From: Spirosoma oryzicola
GTDB taxonomy: Bacteria; Bacteroidota; Bacteroidia; Cytophagales; Spirosomataceae
Direction: 5' to 3'
Length of the DNA: 64,000 nucleotides
Assembly: GCF_021233055.1 (NCBI RefSeq)
Contig: NZ_CP089543.1
Span: 1-64,000, forward strand
The translations under genes were made by a program, and so were the position numbers. The notes under the pieces were generated by a model. It made no database searches, was not told the DNA's origin, and saw nothing but the letters and a program-made list of their open reading frames with translations. Position 1 is the first letter of the stretch, and each line of letters begins with the position of its first letter. Shown here one piece after another: positions 34,573 to 43,184 of this stretch.

Positions 34573-35886
34573 ATGAATTCGGTACAAAAAGGAGATGAAC
34601 TTGAGTATCGTTCTTATCAATTAATTGAAAAAGCACTTAATGAGTATAAGTTAGGACTGATACCTGGCAGTTGTCGGGTATTTCGTAAAAAAGGCTACTA
34701 CTCTGAAAAACGAAAAGGTTACATTATTTTCGATTTAGCTATTGAGGTCTGGCCTGAAGGAGCTTCTAATTACTCATTACTCAATCTAATTGAGTGTAAA
34801 AATTATGCTAAGCAGGTTCCTGTTGATGATATCGAAGAGTTTTATACTAAAATCAAGCAGGTTGCTGATGTTAACATAAAGGGTATATTTATTACTGACA
34901 ATGGCTTTCAACGAGGTGCCTTTACATTTGCGAAGTCAGTTGGGATGATGCTCATTACGGTCAATGATCTAATAACTCTCAACGTCATTCTACATAAAGC
35001 CAACCGGTATAAACAACTTAAGGAAGAGAGCTCTATTCAATCATTAGAATTTGAGACTTTGGATTTGACCATACAACAAGTCTTACTTAGAAAGCTTCAA
35101 CGTATCCTTGATAGAGAAGTACTAAGTGTTTTTGTATATCAAGTGATTACAGATTCCTTTAATCGAAACGAGTTTGAAATTCCGTTTTTATCAGCTAAGG
35201 ACATTGAGGAATTTACAAGCTCATTATTAATGGCTTATAGCCCTGAAGTAGTCAAAGGAGATAAAATGCTTGATTGGGAAAAATTCGAGCAATTCTTGGC
35301 TCTTACCTATGAAATGACAATTTTATATACTGATCTTGATGCGTTTGATAGTCGTGGCCACCAAGTTGACAGCTCGTGCTCTTTTTCAACTAAAACAATA
35401 CAGATAAAGTCATCTTTTCGGAATTCGACTCGAGCAGCCTTCTTATTGGCTCATGAGTTAGGGCACTACTTCCTGCACAATCGAACTTCCATCAATCAAT
35501 ATACTTATGAATCATTCAGCGATTCAGTCTACAATCTAAGGATGAATCGATATGAGTTAAACAATCCCAAGACTTGGATTGAATGGCAAGCCAATCAATT
35601 TGCTTCCTGCTTAATATTACCGCGGGAATCAATAATTTATCGATTAGGTATTGAACAGTTTAAGCAAAATTTACAAATAGGGAAACCATTATATCTAGAT
35701 GATCAACCCAGTAACCGGTTTGCCTTCCGAATCATTATTACAAATTTAGCTCGTTTTTACTTCACAACTAAAACGAGTATAATTTATCGACTAACTGCAT
35801 TGAAAATGATTGTTGTTAATACCCGATTAAAGTCATTAGGCCAGCTCTTACGAGAAAATTATCCAGAATTGCTTGATGAATCCTAA
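34573..35886 (+). CDS. Restriction-nuclease-like domain fused to ImmA/IrrE metallopeptidase
   Basis: A 437-residue two-domain protein. The N-terminal part (1-135) has a PD-(D/E)xK-like layout: IIFDLAIEV with Asp54, then NLIECKNYAKQ with Glu74 and Lys76. The C-terminal part (about 240-437) is an ImmA/IrrE-type zinc peptidase: LAHELGHYFLH with His294, Glu295 and His298, and EWQANQFASCLILP as the downstream helix with the third ligand. ImmA proteases cut repressors after DNA damage or phage signals; joining one to a nuclease suggests a sensor that releases or controls DNA cutting. The HExxH gene 59 bases later may be its partner. I know no named system with this pair. Confidence 0.75.
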   Translation: MNSVQKGDELEYRSYQLIEKALNEYKLGLIPGSCRVFRKKGYYSEKRKGYIIFDLAIEVWPEGASNYSLLNLIECKNYAKQVPVDDIEEFYTKIKQVADVNIKGIFITDNGFQRGAFTFAKSVGMMLITVNDLITLNVILHKANRYKQLKEESSIQSLEFETLDLTIQQVLLRKLQRILDREVLSVFVYQVITDSFNRNEFEIPFLSAKDIEEFTSSLLMAYSPEVVKGDKMLDWEKFEQFLALTYEMTILYTDLDAFDSRGHQVDSSCSFSTKTIQIKSSFRNSTRAAFLLAHELGHYFLHNRTSINQYTYESFSDSVYNLRMNRYELNNPKTWIEWQANQFASCLILPRESIIYRLGIEQFKQNLQIGKPLYLDDQPSNRFAFRIIITNLARFYFTTKTSIIYRLTALKMIVVNTRLKSLGQLLRENYPELLDES

Positions 35887-35945
35887 TTCAATCTTTTGAA
35901 AATACTTAACTAGATCAATTATAATTGACGATATAAATAACGGAA

Positions 35946-37322
35946 ATGAGTACAACTATAGATTATTTATTAAATGATAATCGTCCACATTATGATTGGG
36001 AAGGACTGTATATCCACGTTGATTGTGAGGCCTCTGATACACCATTCACTGCCGAAAATACAAATCCATTGAGCGATAAAAACCTCAATTCAGAATACTT
36101 AATTCATGAATACATTCACTTTATCCAAAACTTCACAACAACTTGGGGTGTACCTATATTTGTAAATTTTGCTTATTCATACCTTCAAATTGCCGCATCT
36201 TTTGCCTCCTCACAACAAGATATTCTTCTCCCTTTAGATCTGACAGAGTATAAAAATAAACTATTCGTAGAAGGTTTTACAACCCGTGTACAAGTAGTTG
36301 CTCAGCTAAATATGTTCAATGAAATAGAGCACAAGGTAGATGGTCTATTAAAACCAATAATATGTGACTTCTCACGCCCCCAAAGACTTGTTCTGACCAA
36401 TGGTTTAATAAGAACTGAAGTTGGCATTAAATTTATAAGAGAGCATATGGCTACTATGGGAGGCTACTTGTTTTCATCTTTAGATGATACATCCATAGCT
36501 GAGCGAAATAAACGTATTAGTAATGATAAGGGAATAGATTACTGTAGAGCCCCTGAGTATTGGATGCTATTTGCCTATTTTTTTCAAAAAGAGAAGATAA
36601 TTAATATTGGGAAAGGTGTTTTTTTATTAATGAGTTACTGCTTATCAACTCTTATTCCAACGAAAACTTTAAAGAATTTTGTATTTTATTATTCGAAATT
36701 TTCAGAAAGATATAATATCAGTATAGACTTGGAAGAGTTTGTTAATAATTATTTTTCGCAATCCGAAAGAAAAAATCAAGTTGTGCAAGATTTGAATTTT
36801 GTCTCTTCTGGTATTGAAAAACTATTAAATGAATTAGATCAAAATAAAAATAATCATGCATTGGCAGAATTTGTTCATAAAATAGCAAGTTATTCGCTAA
36901 ATAATATAAGCAAAAATCTCGGAGGTTACCTTACTTTTTCATATAAATCGCATCTAGAGGATGTGGGCTTTTGGCGAAAATTGTTATTGGTATTTGGAAG
37001 CGGTGTAGTGAGATTGCGAGATTCTACTATTATAATGGGGAATACAGCGCATCAAAAAGAGATGAATGATTGTTTCATGTTTTACTTAGCTTTTCGCTTA
37101 GTTCTAGACATGATTGATAACAATAAACTTAAACCTTGCCCTTTTCTTAATGAATTTCCACTGTGTGTTTCAAATTTAAGAGATTCGGATATGTGCCATT
37201 TTTCACCATTTGAAATGGCTACACAATTTAGCACTGATGGCCTTTGTTTGTTTGGTAATGCGGTTTACTTGCTCGGATTTGAGAAACGAATTAAATCGAG
37301 GGATATTCTCAATGATACATAG
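35946..37322 (+). CDS. HExxH-motif protein of unknown family
   Basis: A 458-residue soluble protein. A zincin-type HEYIHFIQ motif with His54, Glu55 and His58 lies near the N-terminus; a third ligand is not obvious. The rest is mostly helical with aromatic-rich segments, and a Cys-rich patch (CPFLNEFPLCVSNLRDSDMCHF) is close to the C-terminus and could bind metal. It follows the nuclease-ImmA fusion on the same strand with a 59-base gap, so the two could form one operon. I do not recognise the family. The gene is A+T-rich like its neighbours. Confidence 0.6.
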   Translation: MSTTIDYLLNDNRPHYDWEGLYIHVDCEASDTPFTAENTNPLSDKNLNSEYLIHEYIHFIQNFTTTWGVPIFVNFAYSYLQIAASFASSQQDILLPLDLTEYKNKLFVEGFTTRVQVVAQLNMFNEIEHKVDGLLKPIICDFSRPQRLVLTNGLIRTEVGIKFIREHMATMGGYLFSSLDDTSIAERNKRISNDKGIDYCRAPEYWMLFAYFFQKEKIINIGKGVFLLMSYCLSTLIPTKTLKNFVFYYSKFSERYNISIDLEEFVNNYFSQSERKNQVVQDLNFVSSGIEKLLNELDQNKNNHALAEFVHKIASYSLNNISKNLGGYLTFSYKSHLEDVGFWRKLLLVFGSGVVRLRDSTIIMGNTAHQKEMNDCFMFYLAFRLVLDMIDNNKLKPCPFLNEFPLCVSNLRDSDMCHFSPFEMATQFSTDGLCLFGNAVYLLGFEKRIKSRDILNDT

Positions 37323-37346
37323 GACACTTAAGGGGCACTAAAACTA

Positions 37347-38327
37347 TTATCTAAATTGTAATAAATCAATAATCAATGAAGGTTGTAGATCTGTGGATAT
37401 CCAATCAAATTCATTTAATACTTTTTGATTGTTCGCATCAATCTGCATTTTCCAGCGTTCAGTAAATAATTGAGATAAATTCTGCCTTGCAGCACATGAT
37501 GCAGATACCAGCCAGTTCATACATTGTATAAAAACGCCCTTCTCTGTTTTAGGCGATGCATATGGGCACAATGATAAATAGTGGAAAAAATGTTTTACCC
37601 AATCATTACCTCCGTAATCTTGACGCAACTTAAGCATCACTGAAGCATACATAACATTCTGATCAGAAGAAAATCTTTGATCATTTAGACGATTTTGTTT
37701 CTCTGATAAGCCAGCCTTGTCGGTAAATATTTGAAGAAAGTCTAATTCTAAAAATTTTATTTTACTCTCTGTCGACTCTATATATTTACGTAACTCTAAT
37801 TCAGGATCATCAAGCTTAATATAATCCATACAGACATACCTCATAAATACTGCGAAGCCTGTAGTGAAAATTGAATGTTTGTCAGAGAAAATAAAATAAT
37901 TTCTTCCCATTTCATAAAAATAGTAATGAGGAAAATCATTTGCTTGATTGGAAAATAAAGTATAATCCTCTTTATAAAACCCACAAATTTCAATCCCGGT
38001 AGAGCCTATCCATCCACAACCTTTACCACATGTAAGATTATCATCAGGAATTGCCGCAATTATAACTTTATTATTGTATTGTCTGTATGGATTGGGAGAT
38101 TGTCCAACTAAGTTTTCGTATAGTTTCCAACCCATATTTAATATATTAATAAATCTAGCCATAACCACATAATCGAAGTCTTGCGTAATTGTTAGAAAGA
38201 CTACATATTGCCCTTCCCAAGGTGTCATTACAGTACTATAATTCTTTTCTTTCCACTTATTCGGTTCAAAGGGTTCATAATTAGTAGGGGCATTACATTT
38301 TATTTCTTCGGCAGAACTATTGATCAT
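37347..38327 (-). CDS. Unknown protein, possibly a degenerate zincin
   Basis: A 326-residue protein facing the HExxH gene tail to tail. A segment HYYFYEMGRNYFIF (about 134-147) has the shape of the HExGHN motif of M60-like peptidases, but with Tyr for the first His and Arg for the second, so zinc catalysis should be lost if the resemblance is real. The surrounding Trp- and Tyr-rich sequence with GCGWIGSTGIEI fits an extracytoplasmic-type fold, yet no signal peptide is seen. The family is not recognised with certainty. Confidence 0.5.
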   Translation of the reverse strand: MINSSAEEIKCNAPTNYEPFEPNKWKEKNYSTVMTPWEGQYVVFLTITQDFDYVVMARFINILNMGWKLYENLVGQSPNPYRQYNNKVIIAAIPDDNLTCGKGCGWIGSTGIEICGFYKEDYTLFSNQANDFPHYYFYEMGRNYFIFSDKHSIFTTGFAVFMRYVCMDYIKLDDPELELRKYIESTESKIKFLELDFLQIFTDKAGLSEKQNRLNDQRFSSDQNVMYASVMLKLRQDYGGNDWVKHFFHYLSLCPYASPKTEKGVFIQCMNWLVSASCAARQNLSQLFTERWKMQIDANNQKVLNEFDWISTDLQPSLIIDLLQFR

Positions 38328-38451
38328 ATTGTTATTATTTATAAAAACAAACCTATTTCAGATTTATTATTCAAACTCGGCATGTTCCTACTTTGTGCAT
38401 AAGTAAATTCAATTCCAAAATCAATTTCCCTGCATTTGCTTTAAAAAATCT

Positions 38452-40089
38452 TCAAGCTTTATACCAATTCTTCCAAGCACCTGAGTCAAATTCCTGCTTA
38501 GCTTGTCGTAATCGTCTGAAATTTGTTTGGTATGTGTTATAATCGCTAAGGGACGTCCAGCCTGAAAAAAAGTCTTTAAGTTCTCGGCATTCTTGGGGAA
38601 GTCCAGAAGTATCACGTTGACTAATTGCTGCTTGAGCTCGCTGTTCAAGGCTGTTAATTTCTCGTTGAATTTGGTTTTCCTCCGCTTCATCTGTTGCTGC
38701 AAGCTCTCTCTCAAGTTGCTGGATGTCAGTTTTAAGTTTGGTAATATCGTCTGCTCTATATCGCTTAATTCGCTCTTTAGTTGTTTCAATTCGTTGCTTA
38801 AGCTGTCCTTCTGAATGTTCAGTTTCTGCAATTGATTCTCGTAGTCGGTAACTTCGGCTTGCAAACTCTGGAATCTGCTGGTCAAGTTTGATACGTTCTG
38901 ACGAGAGGTTGTCAAGCGCTCGTTGAGTATCTCTAATTCCTTGGTTAAGCGTATCGACTGCGGGGTTATGTCGTTCACATATGTCTCTGATATCTCCGTC
39001 AATTCGTTCCGTTTCTTGATGATATGCGCTCTCCACTCGTTCTTCTTCGACTCTAAAAGCTTCTTCCTGCTGGTCAAGACTCGCTTCCTCGTCTCGCAAA
39101 CGCCCGACTTGCGAAGCAAACTCTGTTCGTACTTGCCCCTTAAGTTGTTCAGTTCGTTCCCGGAGCTGTTGGTCAACTCGTTCTGTTTGCCTTTCAAGAT
39201 TTCCGATTGACTGTTGTATAGCCACTGCAACCTGTTGAGCGGAGTCTGAGTCAAGGTATTTTCTAATTGATCGTATAAGGTTTCTAAGCCGGTTGGCTCG
39301 GCATTTGGCGTCTTCTTCGAGAAGTTGTATCTGGAGTCGATCAACGTCTGATACTCCTTCAATAAATTCAGCGGTAGATGGTGAAGGGTATGTGGTGTGG
39401 GCGTATTCATCATTATAAAGCCAGAATGTATTTTTAGTAGTGAAAAAGGTATCTTCAATGGCTTGAGCTGACTCTTTGGGGAGAATGACCTGGATGGCAT
39501 CAATCCCTAAAAGTGTATACTGCGCTTTTCTTTCGGCTGAAATGCCCTTCTGTTTACCATCAGTAATTAATTCAATGGCTAAAATGGGCTGATCTTTATT
39601 ATTGAAAAAGCTGATGTTTGGGCGAACAAAAGACACCCCTTCAGAAATCAACTTTTCTGCGATTAAGCGGTCCGTTTCAATTTGTCCCTGACCATTCAAA
39701 CATAGAGGAAATTTCACCTCAACCCGGTGAGCATGTATGTTGCGGGGTGGCTGAAGTTGTATTGCTTGAGTGGGAACCTCTGGATGTATTAATAAAGTAC
39801 GAGGAACTCGAATTTGCTTGATTCGTTGCAATGTACTTTGGGCAATGGATAGTCGGTAATCTTCGTCAGCGAAGGTGCAATGCTGCTTTTGCTCAACATC
39901 TCGAGCTAAATGCGCGAAGTGATGGATGATAATTGGACCTTTCCTGGCAACTAATTCCTGGTGGCACCCCTGGCAATAGTATCCCCCCCTCCCGGATGTT
40001 GCTTCCTGGATGAATATGACTTGCCCCGATTGATTTTTGGCCGTGAAAATACTGGTTGATTCCTCTGAGGTTTCTTGACGAGCGATCAT
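38452..40089 (-). CDS. CoiA-like nuclease domain with long coiled coil
   Basis: A 545-residue protein. Residues 33-60 hold a zinc-finger-like start with Cys39-x2-Cys42 and HHFAH (56-60), as in CoiA-type proteins. About 95-200 form a nuclease-like domain (HRVEVKFPL, IETDRLIAEKL, ISFFNNKDQPILAIELITDGKQ). About 250-490 are a coiled coil of Glu, Gln, Arg and Leu, and the end is aromatic (FFSGWTSLSDYNTYQ). It is the last gene of the leftward CBASS-like run, 165 bases after the CxxC gene, and may be an added nuclease effector or a separate defence gene. A long shadow frame overlaps the coiled-coil part; the third-position base pattern favours the frame given here. Confidence 0.65.
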   Translation of the reverse strand: MIARQETSEESTSIFTAKNQSGQVIFIQEATSGRGGYYCQGCHQELVARKGPIIIHHFAHLARDVEQKQHCTFADEDYRLSIAQSTLQRIKQIRVPRTLLIHPEVPTQAIQLQPPRNIHAHRVEVKFPLCLNGQGQIETDRLIAEKLISEGVSFVRPNISFFNNKDQPILAIELITDGKQKGISAERKAQYTLLGIDAIQVILPKESAQAIEDTFFTTKNTFWLYNDEYAHTTYPSPSTAEFIEGVSDVDRLQIQLLEEDAKCRANRLRNLIRSIRKYLDSDSAQQVAVAIQQSIGNLERQTERVDQQLRERTEQLKGQVRTEFASQVGRLRDEEASLDQQEEAFRVEEERVESAYHQETERIDGDIRDICERHNPAVDTLNQGIRDTQRALDNLSSERIKLDQQIPEFASRSYRLRESIAETEHSEGQLKQRIETTKERIKRYRADDITKLKTDIQQLERELAATDEAEENQIQREINSLEQRAQAAISQRDTSGLPQECRELKDFFSGWTSLSDYNTYQTNFRRLRQAKQEFDSGAWKNWYKA

Positions 40090-40254
40090 CAGGTCAGCTT
40101 CTGTAAATAATAGACAAATTAATCATTTTCGGTTAGGCTTCAAGATTGATAAAGACTATCCGCTTTGCCACATTAAAGGTAAACCTTATCGAAGATGACT
40201 CTTCTATGAGCAACCACGGATTTCCCTGTTGATTCCTACTTGTGTCCTCCTATC

Positions 40255-40497
40255 TTAATCAGCCATCTTACCTATTTTTGCCCGAATGCGTTGTTCAAAA
40301 GTAGAACAACAAGCCTGAATCTTGGCATTGACGATGTTGAAAGGAGCAGACATTTTATAAAACTCAATAACCGTATCCACTCCTTTACAGCTATCGCAAC
40401 GCATACCCGATAATTTTGGTGAATAGGCATGATTCCTTTGCTGTCGAGCTTCCCGATTCAGATGATCAGATCCTAAATTAATCTTATATTTTATCAT
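40255..40497 (-). CDS. Small CxxC protein in the CBASS-like operon
   Basis: An 80-residue basic protein with Cys34-x2-Cys37 (GMRCDSCKG) and a Cys-Cys pair near 64-65, which together could bind zinc. It begins four bases after the stop of the E2-like gene, so it is surely co-transcribed. I do not recognise it. It might be a substrate or partner of the E2-like protein, which is speculation from position. Confidence 0.5.
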   Translation of the reverse strand: MIKYKINLGSDHLNREARQQRNHAYSPKLSGMRCDSCKGVDTVIEFYKMSAPFNIVNAKIQACCSTFEQRIRAKIGKMAD

Positions 40498-40501
40498 TGA
40501 T

Positions 40502-40948
40502 TTATTGATAATTTAATCGTTGAAGTAATTGCGCATGACCCGGAGCCTCTTCCCCTTTCCACACGTTGCCATTGATAAGCCACTGCTCATAGTGACACAC
40601 CCAGAGAGCTGTTCTTGGAATTAAATCTCTTGCAATCCACAGTTTCCGGAACGGTGAAATATCCGGTGGATAATACAAACAGAGCCGAGCATCGGGGTAC
40701 ATATGGATAGCAACTGATGGAGTAATTGCAGGCTTTAAAACAAACACCTTATGAATACGCTGTGATTCGTATTGCACTTGTATACAGTAATCCTGCCGAT
40801 AATCGGGATCTTTAATCTTGAAGTCGACAAGCAGAGTCCGCCCCTGAATCCGCGTTTTACAACTTGGAAAAATCTGTAAAACCATTTCCTGCTGAACTAA
40901 CTGGTCCAGGGGCGAATAATCCTCATTGTAATAAGCTCGAATCATCAT
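40502..40948 (-). CDS. E2-like protein of a CBASS-like operon
   Basis: A 148-residue protein with the pattern H-x-YPDARLCLYYPPD...W...L (about residues 82-115) and a C-terminal LWVCHYEQWLINGNVWKGEEAPGH. This fits the E2-like proteins of short type II CBASS operons, which carry an E2 without E1 and JAB domains; the Cys in ARLCLYY would be the catalytic residue. Known Cap2/E2 proteins attach the CD-NTase to targets and prime its signal synthesis. Its start overlaps the end of the CD-NTase gene by 26 bases, so translation is coupled. ATG 40948 is chosen; longer starts overlap still more. The family call is from motif memory and position. Confidence 0.65.
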   Translation of the reverse strand: MMIRAYYNEDYSPLDQLVQQEMVLQIFPSCKTRIQGRTLLVDFKIKDPDYRQDYCIQVQYESQRIHKVFVLKPAITPSVAIHMYPDARLCLYYPPDISPFRKLWIARDLIPRTALWVCHYEQWLINGNVWKGEEAPGHAQLLQRLNYQ

Positions 40949-42131
40949 AATGATCTCTTTCTCGTGGGACAGACACACCGGATGTGTTTCGTATTATAGT
41001 AATCCCACTGGTTAACGTAGCAGTGCCTGCCTGCAACTGTTGAGATTTACGAGCCAGGCGCTCATTTCTTGCTTCATCTTCGGTCATCACAGGAAATTCT
41101 GTCCCAAATAATAACCGCCACTCCCGAAGTTTTTCGCAATCCAGTTCTGCATCATAAGCACGTCGGGCCGTTTTAGCTGCTTCGACGATGAAATCATAAA
41201 AAGCAATGAAGTCTTTCGAAGAAACCCGCTTCCATACATTATGTGAGGGAACGCCCCGATCGGCTAAAGTAGGTGTCACTTCAAGACGTCGATACCAGGC
41301 ATAATTTGCCACAATAGCTTCCAACGTTTTAACGACACCTTCGGCGACCGAAGTAATGTTGTCAGGACAACAATCACCAATCATGTGCTCAATCGGGTAT
41401 CCTTTAGGATGTTTAAGGTCAATCAATCGACACAGTCGCCACCATTTCAACGCTTTTACTACGTTCACGAAATGGCTATAGGTCGCCTTGTTCTTATCAC
41501 GAGTCCATCGAATCTGCTCCAACGGATTGGTCTCAACCCAGCAATTTGCATCCTGATCAGGAATATAGAGAGACGCCGTTTTCCATTCTGCTGCTGCACG
41601 GATTGATTCCGCCATAAAGGAAGTCCAATTTTGTCGATGGCCAGGTTCAGCCCAGGATTTTACTAAGCGCCAATCGTTCCCTAAATCCTCTAAGGCCAAC
41701 GCAGTTGTTACACTTTCCGATTTAAGGAAGGCTTGTTCAACTTCAGAAGGGGCAGAGGTCACCACAATATCTAGGTCTACGTAGGAAAGTTCTATCCCAA
41801 TTGAGCGTCCCTGAATTCGGTATTTTCCTTTATAGTGCTTCTCTACGAAAGAGATAAATTTGTCAATAGCCTCTTGAGGAGTTAGGGAATGACGATCTAA
41901 ATTGGTTACTACGATAATATCGACATCGGCCCGTTTGCCATTTTTAGGTTTAATCGCTGTTGCCCGTCGGTAACTCCCCTGTAAAAAAGTGCTAACTATA
42001 ATTTTTGACAAGTCAGCATCATTCTTTAAGCGGTCACGCAGCGTGCTATGCCCAGTGATTAAATCGTCACGCTGGTTCTTTGACAGGCGAATGTTTGACA
42101 GGAACTCGTTGAAATACTTGGTTATTGCCAT
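40923..42131 (-). CDS. CD-NTase, CBASS signal synthase
   Basis: A 402-residue nucleotidyltransferase of the cGAS/DncV-like (SMODS) family. It has the donor-nucleotide motif FLQGSYRRATAI with Gly52-Ser53, the metal pair Asp69/Asp71 in KRADVDIIVV and the third acid in ELSYVDLDIVV (Asp119 or Asp121). The C-terminal half is the helical PAP/OAS1-like core (ALKWWRL, IEHMIGD). Such enzymes make cyclic oligonucleotides on phage infection to switch on an effector. The neighbours are a membrane protein 7 bases before it and an E2-like gene overlapping its end, as expected for a type II short CBASS. The nucleotide product cannot be read from sequence. Confidence 0.88.
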   Translation of the reverse strand: MAITKYFNEFLSNIRLSKNQRDDLITGHSTLRDRLKNDADLSKIIVSTFLQGSYRRATAIKPKNGKRADVDIIVVTNLDRHSLTPQEAIDKFISFVEKHYKGKYRIQGRSIGIELSYVDLDIVVTSAPSEVEQAFLKSESVTTALALEDLGNDWRLVKSWAEPGHRQNWTSFMAESIRAAAEWKTASLYIPDQDANCWVETNPLEQIRWTRDKNKATYSHFVNVVKALKWWRLCRLIDLKHPKGYPIEHMIGDCCPDNITSVAEGVVKTLEAIVANYAWYRRLEVTPTLADRGVPSHNVWKRVSSKDFIAFYDFIVEAAKTARRAYDAELDCEKLREWRLLFGTEFPVMTEDEARNERLARKSQQLQAGTATLTSGITIIRNTSGVSVPRERDHYDDSSLLQ

Positions 42132-42138
42132 GTTGATT

Positions 42139-42960
42139 TTAGTTTTGGTGGTGTGAATATTTGAGTACGTTCATCAGATTGCCAATAAATTGGGTGCGAA
42201 AATTAGCCGCCGTAAATCGACTTAATCGGTCATCATCTACGACGACCCGGCCATTTCCAAAGTAAAAACAATAGTTAGGTAAGGGATTTATGAATGCTTG
42301 TACCTGGTCGACGGGCCAGTGATCCCCATCGTTATTGATAACAAGGATATCATCCGCCGTAAAGTCAGCTTCCTGAAGTTGTTCTAGGCGAGTGAGTGCC
42401 TTAACCTGAAAGCCATTTTTACTGAGCATCCGGTGATGATAATCATCACTTCCGTTACGATGGGAGAGTAAAACAATTTGATGGCGCTGTTTGACTGCTT
42501 TCTCAAAATCGTACTCTTTGAGAAGCCCAATAAAGGCTTCATGCCGATCCGTCAGGTGCTTGGCGATTATTGCATCGACTTGCTTATTCACCTTACTTGG
42601 AATGACCTTGAGATACAACCAGGCTATTCCGATAATATTACCAATACCTAATCCTGTTAGAATCCAACCCCAAAACTTGAAAGGCTCATAGTCTTTTAGG
42701 TTCTCCTCCAATTCCTTATTTCTTGATTCTAAGTCTTTATCCTCTGCCTCCAAATCGCTAACGTCTTTCCGTATACGCTGATTTTCCCTTTCCAAAGAAT
42801 TCAGGCGCTCAATAATTGCCTCTGTTGATGGCTTGGTCTTCTGAGCGAAACTCGGCTCAACACAGGCCAGCAAACAGCCGATGACAATGATATGGGACAG
42901 GCAACGATGTCGTCCTCTGGCCCTGCTAACAGTACCTTCGGATAGTTTCCTTTTCTTCAT
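42139..42960 (-). CDS. Membrane protein, candidate CBASS effector
   Basis: A 273-residue protein. A signal-like hydrophobic stretch with an AQ end (about 22-40, SHIIVIGCLLACVEPSFAQ), a periplasmic coiled coil (about 45-92, rich in Glu, Asp, Arg, Lys), one membrane helix (about 95-117, WGWILTGLGIGNIIGIAWLYL) and a cytoplasmic C-terminal domain (about 150-273) with QIVLLSHRNGSDDYHH and DDILVINNDGDHW, strands like those of a Rossmann or TIR-like fold. It lies 7 bases before the CD-NTase, the usual place of the effector. A ligand-binding cytoplasmic domain coupled to a membrane helix would fit a membrane-disrupting effector. The domain family is not recognised. Confidence 0.6.
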   Translation of the reverse strand: MKKRKLSEGTVSRARGRHRCLSHIIVIGCLLACVEPSFAQKTKPSTEAIIERLNSLERENQRIRKDVSDLEAEDKDLESRNKELEENLKDYEPFKFWGWILTGLGIGNIIGIAWLYLKVIPSKVNKQVDAIIAKHLTDRHEAFIGLLKEYDFEKAVKQRHQIVLLSHRNGSDDYHHRMLSKNGFQVKALTRLEQLQEADFTADDILVINNDGDHWPVDQVQAFINPLPNYCFYFGNGRVVVDDDRLSRFTAANFRTQFIGNLMNVLKYSHHQN

Positions 42961-43016
42961 AATTCAGGTATATTTAAGGCAACCAATCATTGCTGACCGG
43001 TTGCCTTTGGTTAAAA

Positions 43017-43184
43017 TCACTTTTCCTTGGTTACGCCTTTAAAAGGTTGATCGTCAGCCTTCTGATCCATAAATTTTCCATTTGGTCCGCGCTTGGTCCA
43101 ACGATCATTTTGAGGATTATAGACTTGAGTCCGATCTTTAATAGCGCCGTGGCGTCCTCCGCCCGGTTTTCCATTTGTGGCCAT
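43017..43184 (-). CDS. Small basic protein upstream of the CBASS-like operon (55 aa)
   Basis: A 55-residue protein starting MATNGKPGGGRHGAIKDRTQ and holding VYNPQNDRWTKRG and GKFMDQK, with a Gly-Lys-rich, probably extended fold and a C-terminal PFKGVTKEK. I recall conserved small proteins with the same pattern (R-S/T-Q-V-Y-N-P...W-x-K-R-D...G-R-F-M-D) as unnamed genes in many bacteria. It lies 56 bases before the candidate effector, on the same strand. The reading frame is short but the composition is protein-like throughout and the pattern is familiar. Function is unknown. Confidence 0.65.
   Translation of the reverse strand: MATNGKPGGGRHGAIKDRTQVYNPQNDRWTKRGPNGKFMDQKADDQPFKGVTKEK

Noticed and set aside
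38421-39503. The 360-codon second frame as a separate gene
   Set aside because: Its third-position base pattern is the mirror of the main frame, no domain is seen, and the main frame has a clear N-terminal domain and fitting neighbours. Kept only as a finding.
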